NCBI GenBank assembly: GCA_030606635.1
Contig: JAUWGA010000041.1
Location: 1-11,532, forward strand
Source of the DNA: Methanosarcinales archaeon
GTDB lineage: Archaea; Halobacteriota; Methanosarcinia; Methanosarcinales; Methanogasteraceae
DNA length: 11,532 nt
Reading direction: 5' to 3'
The position numbers and the translations under genes were made by a program. Positions 1-6,416 of this stretch are shown here, in pieces (positions within the stretch are counted from its first letter, which is position 1; each line of letters begins with the position of its first letter). The notes beneath the pieces were generated by a model that was not told where the DNA came from, ran no database searches, and worked only from the letters and a program-made list of their open reading frames with translations.

Positions 1-551
1 GTCAAACCCATGCCGATAATCGTGAAGAATACTCTCCGCCACATCCCCCATCTCCGCCAGCACACCATCATCCAGCGGTGCCACCCCTGAACTCACATAC
101 CCGGCACCATCCAGTTCATACACCCGCGGTTTCGGCTTTGACAGCAGTTACAGACTCAGCCTCCGCACCGTGTATTCAGGATACAGGTGTTTGAACCCGT
201 GCGCATACAACAAGAACTGTCTCGACCGCTCGCCCGGTCCCGGTTCACCCCCAGTCTTGTAATCGATGATCTCCACCTCGTTCTCGGTTCCGGGGGTCAG
301 ATCCACCCGATCAATGAACCCCTCGAAGAGATGACCGCCAAGCGGCACCGCAAACTTCTGCTCCACCATCAGGTTGCGCCGGATGCGATCCCGAGTTCCT
401 GCACCATGTACGCGATCTTTGCGGTGGTGGTGGTGGTGGTGGTGGTCTTGCCGGTGCCTGCACCAGCCAGGATCAAGAGCGGACCGCTGGTGTGCATAGC
501 AGCATCCTGCTGGCGGTCCACGAGTCCTGATGTCACTGCTTTTTCCGACAT
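1..551 (-). pseudogene. Remnant of UvrD/Rep-type helicase with RecB-like PD-(D/E)XK nuclease domain (partial at window edge)
   Basis: Two frames match the two ends of one large helicase-nuclease. The first, starting at ATG 551 (a second ATG at 557 lies just upstream), has a UvrD N-terminus: a Q-motif-like start, then Walker A AGAGTGKT, a run of threonines and KIAYMVQELGI. It stops at TGA 371-369. The second frame, readable from before ATG 369, has the PD-(D/E)XK nuclease signatures GFIDRVD, EIIDYKTG and QFLLYAHGF. It meets an in-frame TAA at 150-148, yet stays open for 49 more codons to the window edge, and that stretch (KPKPRVYELDG onward) reads as ordinary protein. Intact relatives are around 1000 residues, so motifs Ia to VI of the helicase are missing between about 395 and 385. 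I infer an internal deletion with frame change plus a nonsense mutation. Misassembly is the alternative. Any product would lack helicase activity. Confidence 0.8.
423..446. repeat. Trinucleotide microsatellite (GGT)8
   Basis: Eight perfect GGT units on the plus strand read as eight ACC threonine codons on the minus strand. They begin with the threonine of the Walker A GKT and run to the alanine before KIAY. Family members such as E. coli UvrD have about five residues between GKT and the following R/K-I-A; here there are eight. The tract therefore looks expanded by about three codons inside the helicase remnant. Confidence 0.9.
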
Positions 552-624
552 GATCATCCTGCCTGAATTTTGTTTTACCTTTAACACCTGTGCCTATTCT
601 GTCGTGACGATCACCACAACCTAA

Positions 625-1737
625 TCATACTGACGCCGCCTGCAGGATCATCAGCGCATCAAGCGAGGTCACCCTGCCATCGCTGTTGATGTCCAGTTCC
701 GGGTCATATTCGCGGCTGCCAACTGCGATCCGGAGCGCGATCACGGCGTCTACAACTTCCGGCGCATGGTCAAGATCCGCATCCCGGTCACGCCAGAACT
801 CTGCGTATACTGGATAGTGGTCTGATACCGCGGTCGTCTCGCTCGCATTTAAGGCGTATTCGAGGTCGAACCTGAACACATCCGCGTCCCCTGTGAAGTC
901 CGGTACCGCCGGGTTCGTGATTATGATGCGGTCATAAGTGCAGTCGGTGGTTTTTGTGGTCGTGTCAACGCTGTTGTTTATACACCAGTAATACTCGCTG
1001 CCGTGCATCGCAGAATTTGAATCCTCATCGAAATACCGGCAGTCGGCGTTCAGGTCGCCCATGACAATGAAGTCCCGCTCATCAGGATACGTGCTTTGCG
1101 CATACCTGACCACGTCATCGAGCGCGTTTATCTCTTCTGTTGCCTCATCCGGATCGGCGTGGATCGTGATGAGAGTGGCATCGAAGTTGCCATCAAGCAC
1201 CCTGAAAGACGCGATGTATGGTTCCCTGTGGAACGGATCAGTGCCGTTTGGCTCGGGGTATGTGTGCGGTGTGCCGGTCAGTTCAACGGTCTGGTTGTTG
1301 TAGATGTAGGCATATTGTTCTTTGCTGGTGGTGCGCCCGAGCCGTTCACTTACAACATAGTCGTACGGCGTGCTGCTGTTCGCATTCACGACATCGACCA
1401 GCGCAGGAAGCGCGGTCTGGGATTTGTCCCTGATCTCCTGTATGGCAACGAGATCGTATGTACGGATAATCTTTCCAAGCACCTCCATGACTTCGGGCTT
1501 GGATGCTTTGCTTTTTCCGAATACCTGTATGTTAAACGCACCCAACCGGAGCGTTTCATTGTCATTGAGTCGGTTGATGTCGGATATACCATCTTCCGGA
1601 CATGATGTGTCTGGTAGTTCCGTGCCGCAGGGATTATCCTCGCTGTAGCCGTCGCCAGACCATGCAGCCACAGGATGGGCGCACAGAAATAATGTGACAG
1701 ACATAAGTAGCCACACACGTTCCCCTATAGTATTCAT
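625..1737 (-). CDS. Secreted DNase I-like endonuclease with C-terminal dockerin
   Basis: 370 residues. The N-terminus has a signal peptide (hydrophobic core about 8-20, likely cleavage after VAA at 23-25). Residues about 64-315 form an endonuclease/exonuclease/phosphatase fold that resembles DNase I itself: N69, QEIRD with E101, LGRTTSKEQYAYIY (133-146), TIHADPDEATEEIN with H193, MGDLNADC (226-233), CTYDRI with D269, and SDHYP with H307. E101, H193, D269 and H307 match the positions of bovine DNase I E78, H134, D212 and H252. C233 and C266 match its C173-C209 disulfide. Residues 319-370 are a dockerin with two calcium loops: D319-D321-D323-D330 (histidine where glycine is usual at loop position 6) and D349-N351-D353-D360. 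Inferred role: a calcium-dependent extracellular nuclease docked to a cohesin-bearing surface protein. The ATG at 1737 has an in-frame stop six codons upstream, so the start is well bounded, but no strong Shine-Dalgarno sequence sits at normal spacing. Confidence 0.88.
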   Translation of the reverse strand: MNTIGERVWLLMSVTLFLCAHPVAAWSGDGYSEDNPCGTELPDTSCPEDGISDINRLNDNETLRLGAFNIQVFGKSKASKPEVMEVLGKIIRTYDLVAIQEIRDKSQTALPALVDVVNANSSTPYDYVVSERLGRTTSKEQYAYIYNNQTVELTGTPHTYPEPNGTDPFHREPYIASFRVLDGNFDATLITIHADPDEATEEINALDDVVRYAQSTYPDERDFIVMGDLNADCRYFDEDSNSAMHGSEYYWCINNSVDTTTKTTDCTYDRIIITNPAVPDFTGDADVFRFDLEYALNASETTAVSDHYPVYAEFWRDRDADLDHAPEVVDAVIALRIAVGSREYDPELDINSDGRVTSLDALMILQAASV

Positions 1738-1763
1738 GCTGTAACAAGCCCCCTACACTCACT

Positions 1764-1798
1764 ACCTCCTTACAGTCAGCCCGCATAACTCATAAACA
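1764..1798 (-). promoter_or_regulatory. Probable promoter and leader of the dockerin-DNase gene
   Basis: On the minus strand, a TATA-like TTTATGAG lies at about 1791-1798, which would place transcription start near 1768 and give a leader of about 30 nt before ATG 1737. A perfect GGAGGT at 1769-1764 lies 26 nt before the ATG, too far for normal ribosome binding, and no usable start codon follows it. The assignment rests on spacing and an imperfect box only. Confidence 0.35.
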
Positions 1799-1852
1799 TT
1801 CCGATCAATCTCATTATCAACTTTCGAGGGTGCTCTGTGCGCTATTCACCTG

Positions 1853-2002
1853 CTAAAACACATCAAACACATCAAACATGTACTCGAACACGCCCCACTC
1901 ACGCCCGTTCATGTGCCTGTTCATGCCGTGGTCGATCGAAAACGTATGCCCGGTTGCAGCACTGCGGAGGTTTTCCACAGTCTTTATAAAAGATGCGCCC
2001 AT
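1853..2002 (-). CDS. Possible 49-residue small ORF, divergent from the UPF0182 gene
   Basis: ATG 2002 to TAG 1855-1853. I do not recognise the product. It contains FSIDHGMNRHMNGREWG and ends in an FDVFDVF stretch that comes from a 9-bp tandem repeat. In its favour: a GAGG sits six bases before the ATG (GAGGTGAACAATG), and the residue composition looks protein-like. Against it: no TATA box is visible on the minus strand upstream, the ORF covers the TATA box of the opposite gene, and such a short frame can arise by chance. It could also be the tail of a decayed gene. Confidence 0.25.
   Translation of the reverse strand: MGASFIKTVENLRSAATGHTFSIDHGMNRHMNGREWGVFEYMFDVFDVF
1858..1875. repeat. Short tandem repeat, two copies of a 9-bp unit
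   Basis: ACACATCAA occurs twice in direct succession just downstream of the CACCTGCTAAA stretch. On the minus strand it encodes the repeated FDV at the end of the possible small ORF. No function is apparent. Confidence 0.55.
1981..1991 (+). promoter_or_regulatory. TATA box of the UPF0182 gene; implies leaderless transcript
   Basis: TCTTTATAAAA is a good archaeal TATA element. Its centre (about 1986) is some 26-28 nt before ATG 2014, so transcription should begin at or within a base or two of that start codon. The earlier in-frame ATG at 1993 lies only two bases past the box and would be upstream of the transcript start. No Shine-Dalgarno sequence precedes 2014, as expected for a leaderless mRNA. 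Confidence 0.7.
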
Positions 2003-2013
2003 TGTTCACCTCT

Positions 2014-4722
2014 ATGAAGCAGGACAGGGATCGATTCAAAGCTATCGCCATCACCCTATTGGTGATCTTCATCCTGTCCATATCCGGGATAGTCCGGTTG
2101 ATCACCGATTACTGGTGGTTCGATGCTCTTGGCGCATCCCAGATCTTCATGATCAGCTTAAAGGCAAAGATACTCCTATTTATACTATCAGCGTCAGTTT
2201 TTCTCGCGTTCGCCCTTATCAATCTCCAGATCTCTTCGAAATTGAACGAGTCAAAGATTTCTTTCAAGCTGAAGTTCATGGCTGTTCTGGCAATATCTTT
2301 CTTTGTGGGGCTTGCAAGCTCCGCCAAATGGTTCGTAGTGCTACAGTACCTGAATCAGGTGCCCTTTAACCTGCAGGACCCGATCTTTTCAAAAGACGTA
2401 TCCTTTTACGTTTTCTCCCTGCCCTTCATGCTCTCTGTCCGGAACTTCCTGCTGGCATGTGTAATAATCACGATCATCATGGTGCTTGTGGATTACCTTC
2501 AATCCGCCATAGTCCGCTTCTTCAAACAGCCAGAGATCATAGCGCCAGACGGTACAATACATGGTGCTGACTTCAAATCAGCAATCTCAAGCATGGGGCA
2601 GAAGGCACTGGTGCATCTAACAGTCCTTGGATCGCTCTTCTTCGTCCTTCTCGCTGCAGGTCACTACCTTGCCAGATTCGGAATCATGTACTCTGAAAAA
2701 GGGATCGTAGTGGGGGCTGGCTACTCTGATGTCGTCGCATACCTCCCGGTAATCCAGATACTGGTGATCATGGCGATAATCATCGCAGTACTGTGTTATG
2801 TATGGATATTTGCAGTATCAAAGCAGCAGAGACCTGGAAAAAGGAATATACTGGTGTCCGTAATCGTGCTTTATCTGCTGGTATCCGTACTTGCTCCGGC
2901 TGTGATCCCGGGAATTGTGCAGGCTTTCAAGGTTTCACCAAACGAGGAGAAGCTGGAACGGCCATACCTCGAAAATAACATCAAGTTCACAAAGATCGCT
3001 TACGGACTAACTGACGTTGCGGAGAAAGACTTCTCTGTCGAGATGATGACTTCTGAAATCCTATCGAACGCAACAGATACGCTGGATAATGTCAGGATTC
3101 TGGACTGGAGACCGCTCACACAGACGTACAAGCAAACACAGGAGATGAGGTTGTACTATGACCTTTCAGGGATTGACATCGACCGGTACGAGATCAACGG
3201 AAGCTACACCGAGGTGATGATTGCCCCAAGAGAGATGAATCAGGAACGTCTGCAGGCAAAGACGTGGGTGAATCTCCATCTGGTATACACGCACGGTTTC
3301 GGGGTCGTGATGAGCCCTGTAAACAGTGTCACAAAAGAGGGCATGCCAAACTATCTCATAAAGGATATTCCTCCGGTATATACGGTTCCGGATGAAAAAC
3401 TGCAAATCGAGGTTCCACAGATCTACTACGGCGAGCTGGATAATGATTTCGTGCTGGTAAACACCCAAACATCGGAGTTTGATTACCCCATGGGTGATAC
3501 CAATGAGTACATCTACTACGATGGGCGCGGAGGAGTGAAGCTGGACTCATCCACAAAGGAACTGCTGATGGCGATGCGCTTTGCTGACATCAAGATCCTG
3601 CTATCCGGAGAGATCACTCCTGAGACCAGGATCATGTTTGAGAGGAGTGTCGAGGCGCGGATCTCAAAGATCACCCCATTCCTCACACTTGACGAAGACC
3701 CGTATCTCGTCATCAGTGAAGGCAGACTCTTCTGGATAATGGATGCATACACCGTAACAGGCAACTTCCCCTACTCAGAGAAATACGGCTCCATCAATTA
3801 CGTGCGAAACTCCGTAAAGATCGTGGTCGATGCGTACAACGGGGACGTGACGTACTATATCGTCGATACCACCGACCCGGTAATCGCAACGTATGCAAAA
3901 ATTTTCCCGGGGCACTTCAAGGCATTTGACCTGATGCCTGATGGGCTTAAGAAACATGTCAGATACCCTGAAGATCTCTTCAAGGTCCAGTCCGCAATCT
4001 ACAACACATATCACATGGACAACGTGAAGGTCTTCTACAACAAGGAGGATGCATGGCAGATCCCAAGTGAGGTGTACGGGACAGGTCAGCAAGTTCCGGT
4101 TGATCCATATTACATCATAATAAAGCTTCCAGGGGAGGCGAAGGAAGAATTCGTCCTGATGAGTTCATTCACACCCATACGAAAAGACAACATGGTTGCA
4201 TGGCTCGCTGCCCGTTCGGATGGGGATCATTACGGGGAGCTGCTGCTCTACAAATTCCCCAAAGAAAAACTGGTATACGGTCCCCTGCAGATCGAGGCGA
4301 AGTTCGATCAGGATGCGGTGATCTCACAACAATTGACACTCTGGTCACAACAGGGATCCAGGGTGACGAGAGGTAACCTGCTGGTGATACCGCTTGAGGA
4401 TTCGATCCTGTACATAGAGCCGCTCTACATACAGGCAGAGACCGGGCAGCTACCGGAACTCAAACGAGTGCTGGTCTCAGACGGCGAGAGGGTGGTGATG
4501 GAGGAAGACCTTGAGAGCGCACTCGTTGCACTCTTCGGTAAAACCAGACCCGAAACGCTGGATGCGGATTCCGAAGAAGGGGAGAAGTCAACTGAGGCGC
4601 TGATAGCAGAAGCGCAGATGTATTATGATGCGATTCTCGATTCCATGGGCACGAACTGGACCGCATTCGGGGAGAACTTTGATAAGTTAGGCGAGGTTCT
4701 CGGAGAGCTGGAAGCGGATTGA
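2014..4722 (+). CDS. UPF0182 family (COG1615) seven-helix membrane protein
   Basis: 902 residues from ATG 2014, typical of the family's roughly 900. The N-terminal third has seven hydrophobic helices near residues 9-30, 51-71, 87-106, 132-161, 198-221, 241-269 and 278-303, with the family's DYWWFDALG (32-40) after the first helix. The rest is a large domain predicted outside the membrane. It opens with RPYLENNIKFTKIAYGL (316-332) and carries further family hallmarks: LVYTHGFGVV, IPPVY, QIYYGEL, DNMVAWLAARSDGD, LLYKFPKEKLVYGPLQIEA, QLTLWSQQGS and YIEPLYIQAE. The C-terminus is acidic. UPF0182 proteins occur in actinobacteria, cyanobacteria and methanogen-type archaea; their biochemical function is not established, so none is given here. 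The start was chosen from the TATA spacing; a start at 1993 would add seven residues. The gene stands alone between two intergenic regions and is probably monocistronic. Confidence 0.93.
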   Translation: MKQDRDRFKAIAITLLVIFILSISGIVRLITDYWWFDALGASQIFMISLKAKILLFILSASVFLAFALINLQISSKLNESKISFKLKFMAVLAISFFVGLASSAKWFVVLQYLNQVPFNLQDPIFSKDVSFYVFSLPFMLSVRNFLLACVIITIIMVLVDYLQSAIVRFFKQPEIIAPDGTIHGADFKSAISSMGQKALVHLTVLGSLFFVLLAAGHYLARFGIMYSEKGIVVGAGYSDVVAYLPVIQILVIMAIIIAVLCYVWIFAVSKQQRPGKRNILVSVIVLYLLVSVLAPAVIPGIVQAFKVSPNEEKLERPYLENNIKFTKIAYGLTDVAEKDFSVEMMTSEILSNATDTLDNVRILDWRPLTQTYKQTQEMRLYYDLSGIDIDRYEINGSYTEVMIAPREMNQERLQAKTWVNLHLVYTHGFGVVMSPVNSVTKEGMPNYLIKDIPPVYTVPDEKLQIEVPQIYYGELDNDFVLVNTQTSEFDYPMGDTNEYIYYDGRGGVKLDSSTKELLMAMRFADIKILLSGEITPETRIMFERSVEARISKITPFLTLDEDPYLVISEGRLFWIMDAYTVTGNFPYSEKYGSINYVRNSVKIVVDAYNGDVTYYIVDTTDPVIATYAKIFPGHFKAFDLMPDGLKKHVRYPEDLFKVQSAIYNTYHMDNVKVFYNKEDAWQIPSEVYGTGQQVPVDPYYIIIKLPGEAKEEFVLMSSFTPIRKDNMVAWLAARSDGDHYGELLLYKFPKEKLVYGPLQIEAKFDQDAVISQQLTLWSQQGSRVTRGNLLVIPLEDSILYIEPLYIQAETGQLPELKRVLVSDGERVVMEEDLESALVALFGKTRPETLDADSEEGEKSTEALIAEAQMYYDAILDSMGTNWTAFGENFDKLGEVLGELEAD

Positions 4723-4780
4723 ATCGAATTCCCAAGCCACCCGCCCCGAATTCTTATCGCTGACATCGTGAAATCTAATT

Positions 4781-4822
4781 GCGGTGACCAAAACCCCGGA
4801 GACTTTTTGATATTTTCGAAAC
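4781..4822 (+). repeat. Dispersed repeat, copy A (38 bp perfect, 42 bp with one mismatch)
   Basis: Bases 4785-4822 are identical to 6394-6431 in the same orientation. The match extends four bases to the left with one difference (GCGG versus GCGA). Some similarity continues to the right in a G-rich to T-rich stretch. The unit contains CCCCGGAGAC, then TTTTT, ATTTT and the 8-bp palindrome TTTCGAAA. It lies about 60 bp after the UPF0182 stop codon. No target-site duplication or coding content is visible. Confidence 0.9.
4801..4817 (+). terminator. Candidate T-rich terminator after the UPF0182 gene
   Basis: GACTTTTTGATATTTTC supplies two T tracts on the coding strand about 80 nt past the stop codon, the kind of signal archaeal RNA polymerase uses. 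No clear stem precedes it in this copy, unlike copy B. Inferred from composition only. Confidence 0.4.
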
Positions 4823-4903
4823 GTGGTTTAATCTTCCGTACCATAACCGGATTCTTTGGAAGTGAAAAAGTATGTCAGCGAGACTTGAATATTATGCTGC
4901 ACC

Positions 4904-4915
4904 GCAAGTTTATCA
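4904..4915 (+). promoter_or_regulatory. Probable TATA element of the beta-CASP gene
   Basis: GCAAGTTTATCA centres near 4911, about 28-30 nt before ATG 4941, fitting a leaderless or nearly leaderless transcript. A second TATA-like CATATAA at 4925-4931 is too close to the start codon unless translation begins further in, which the conserved N-terminus argues against. Confidence 0.45.
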
Positions 4916-4940
4916 CCTATCGAGCATATAACCATCCTTC

Positions 4941-6194
4941 ATGAATTGCTCGCTGCGGTTTCTTGGCGGATGCGGGGAGGTTGGCAGGTCAGCAGTCCTG
5001 ATCGATGACGATATCCTGCTCGATTACGGGATGAAACCGGGCGAGTCGCCTGACCATCCGCCATCGTATCCGTTAAACGGGATCCACCCGCGAACGATCA
5101 TCGTCTCTCACGGGCATCTCGACCACTGCGGCGTGGTGCCGAATATCATGGACGTCCATCCGCAGGTCTATAGCACGCCGATCACCAAATATCTCACCGC
5201 GTTTCTTGCAAAGGACACGCTCTCGATTGCGAGGCGTTCCGGGCAGATGCCACTTTTTGATTCGCAGGACCTTCAGGAGTTCGTGCGGTCTGCCCGTATC
5301 GTCGATTACAGGGATCGCTTCGAGTGCGGCGAATATACCGCGCAACTCTACGATGCCGGACACATCCCTGGCTCGGCATCGGTTCTTCTCGAATCCGAAA
5401 ACGGGATACGAATACTCTACACCGGCGATGTGAATCACACAGACACGCGTCTTTTGAACCGATCCGAGCCGCAGCCGAAAGCCGATGTCATGATCACCGA
5501 GAGCACGTACTTTGGCACCGACCACACACCGAGAAAGGAACTGGAGCAGGTGTTTGTGGACTCGATCCGCGATACCTTAAATCGCGGCGGCAACGCGATC
5601 GTCCCGTGTTTCGCGATCGGTCGGACGCAGGAGGTTCTGATGATCCTCCATAAACACGGGCTGCATCCGCATATTGATGGGATGGGTGTCGATGTCTTAC
5701 GAAGATTCATCCAGTATCCTGAATATCTGCGCGATTCGAATGCACTTCAAGCGGCGTTTAGCAACGCAACCGTGGTGAAACCGGAGACGCGGGCGCGGAT
5801 ACTCAAGAACGCACTCATCGTCACGACCGCAGGGATGTTAAATGGCGGACCCGCGCTCTTCTATCTCAGCAAGATATACGACGACCCCGGGAGCAAAGTC
5901 CTCCTCACCGGATACCAGGTCAAGGGCACCAATGGCTACCACGCACTTACGCACAAACGCCTGACTACCAAAAGTCGAGTACTGCACCTCCGCATGGCTG
6001 TGGAGCAGTACGATTTCTCTGCTCACAGCGGCGACAAAGAGTTGAAGGGATCGGTGCAAAAATTCTGCGATCACGGCGGCGAGGTTCTGTTTACGGTGCA
6101 CGGCGACCGCACAGAAGAGTTTGCAGCATGGGCGGGCGAGTACAAGGTCGATGCGACTGCGCCGGCAAACGGTGATGAATTCATGATCGAATGA
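4941..6194 (+). CDS. Beta-CASP metallo-ribonuclease, archaeal CPSF2-like
   Basis: 417 residues. It belongs to the metallo-beta-lactamase/beta-CASP RNases, which cut or degrade RNA using two zinc ions. The start fits the family opening FLGGCGEVGRS. Metal ligands are visible: HGHLDH (H57, H59, D61, H62), H141 in AGHIPGS and D163 in YTGDVN. The beta-CASP motifs follow: A, E187 in TESTYF; B, H362 in DFSAHSG; C, H387 in TVHGD. IVPCFAIGRTQE (220-231) and GMLNGGP (298-304) are also conserved. There are no N-terminal KH domains, so it is not the aCPSF1 (FttA) termination factor; length and layout fit the short aCPSF2 type. The role is probably RNA processing or decay in the cytoplasm. It is flanked by the two repeat copies and converges on a tRNA gene only 13 bp past its stop, so its mRNA 3' end probably runs antisense through the tRNA. 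Confidence 0.93.
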   Translation: MNCSLRFLGGCGEVGRSAVLIDDDILLDYGMKPGESPDHPPSYPLNGIHPRTIIVSHGHLDHCGVVPNIMDVHPQVYSTPITKYLTAFLAKDTLSIARRSGQMPLFDSQDLQEFVRSARIVDYRDRFECGEYTAQLYDAGHIPGSASVLLESENGIRILYTGDVNHTDTRLLNRSEPQPKADVMITESTYFGTDHTPRKELEQVFVDSIRDTLNRGGNAIVPCFAIGRTQEVLMILHKHGLHPHIDGMGVDVLRRFIQYPEYLRDSNALQAAFSNATVVKPETRARILKNALIVTTAGMLNGGPALFYLSKIYDDPGSKVLLTGYQVKGTNGYHALTHKRLTTKSRVLHLRMAVEQYDFSAHSGDKELKGSVQKFCDHGGEVLFTVHGDRTEEFAAWAGEYKVDATAPANGDEFMIE

Positions 6195-6202
6195 GGCACG
6201 GC

Positions 6203-6207
6203 AAAAA
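6203..6207 (-). terminator. T5 terminator of the tRNA gene
   Basis: On the minus strand, TTTTT follows the discriminator base of tRNA-Ser directly. Oligo-T tracts end archaeal tRNA transcripts. It occupies the 13-bp gap before the convergent beta-CASP stop codon. Confidence 0.65.
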
Positions 6208-6307
6208 CGACGAGAGGGGGATTTGAACCCCCGAGGTGCGAGGCACCACTGGATTGTTGCACAATAATTTAGCAATCCAGCGCCATACCGGGCTTGGCTA
6301 TCTCGTC
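6208..6307 (-). tRNA. tRNA-Ser(GCT) with a 15-nt intron
   Basis: The minus strand folds into a full class II tRNA. Acceptor stem GACGAGA/TCTCGTC; D stem GCC/GGC; anticodon stem CTGGA/TCCAG with loop TTGCTAA (anticodon GCT at 6273-6271); long variable arm GGTGC/GCACC; T stem GGGGG/CCCCC with loop TTCAAAT. The discriminator is G73, the serine identity base in archaea. CCA is not encoded. A 15-nt intron (6269-6255) sits between positions 37 and 38. It decodes AGC and AGU. The mature length without CCA is 85 nt. Confidence 0.96.
6255..6269 (-). other. tRNA intron with a relaxed bulge-helix-bulge motif
   Basis: The intron is AATTATTGTGCAACA, inserted at the canonical 37/38 site. It creates the splicing endonuclease target: exon TTGC pairs with intron GCAA (exactly 4 bp), flanked by 3-nt bulges TA/A at the 5' site and CA/A at the 3' site, with the anticodon stem as outer helix. 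The inner side is an 8-nt loop with no second helix, so the motif is the relaxed form. Removal restores a standard seven-base anticodon loop. Confidence 0.9.
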
Positions 6308-6334
6308 ATACAGAAGTACTGGTTTGTGGGTGCT

Positions 6335-6350
6335 GGTATTAATCTTTTCT
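6335..6350 (-). promoter_or_regulatory. Probable promoter of the tRNA-Ser gene
   Basis: On the minus strand AGAAAAGATTAATACC combines a purine-rich BRE-like stretch with an ATTAATA box centred near 6340. That is 33 nt before the mature 5' end, consistent with a transcript start a few bases upstream and RNase P trimming. Confidence 0.5.
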
Positions 6351-6383
6351 GACGGGTGGGGGCGACACGGCACATCAGCCCCG

Positions 6384-6416
6384 GTCTCGGCGATGACCAA
6401 AACCCCGGAGACTTTT
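6384..6416 (+). terminator. Hairpin plus T5 in repeat copy B
   Basis: GTCTCGG (6384-6390) can pair with CCGGAGAC (6404-6411) with one bulged G, a 7-bp stem closing a 13-nt loop, directly followed by TTTTT. This is the shape of an intrinsic terminator on the plus strand, where it could end beta-CASP transcripts. The left arm lies largely outside the repeat and is absent at copy A. Confidence 0.4.

Larger units (their letters stand above)
4723..4940. other. Intergenic region between the UPF0182 and beta-CASP genes
   Basis: This 218-bp stretch holds no supported gene. It contains repeat copy A (4781-4822) with T-rich tracts suited to ending the UPF0182 transcript, then an AT-rich stretch with TATA-like sequences before the beta-CASP gene. 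Confidence 0.7.

Noticed and set aside
187..624. Plus-strand frame of 145 codons over the helicase-nuclease remnant
   Set aside because: The frame contains the GGT run as polyvaline and has no family features; the minus strand matches helicase and nuclease motifs on both sides.
1096..1605. Plus-strand frame of 169 codons inside the dockerin-DNase gene
   Set aside because: It is the antisense shadow of a gene with all catalytic motifs in the other frame.
1764..1769. GGAGGT as ribosome binding site of the dockerin-DNase gene
   Set aside because: It is 26 nt before the ATG, and every nearer GTG runs into a stop or is too close. It may be leader sequence only.
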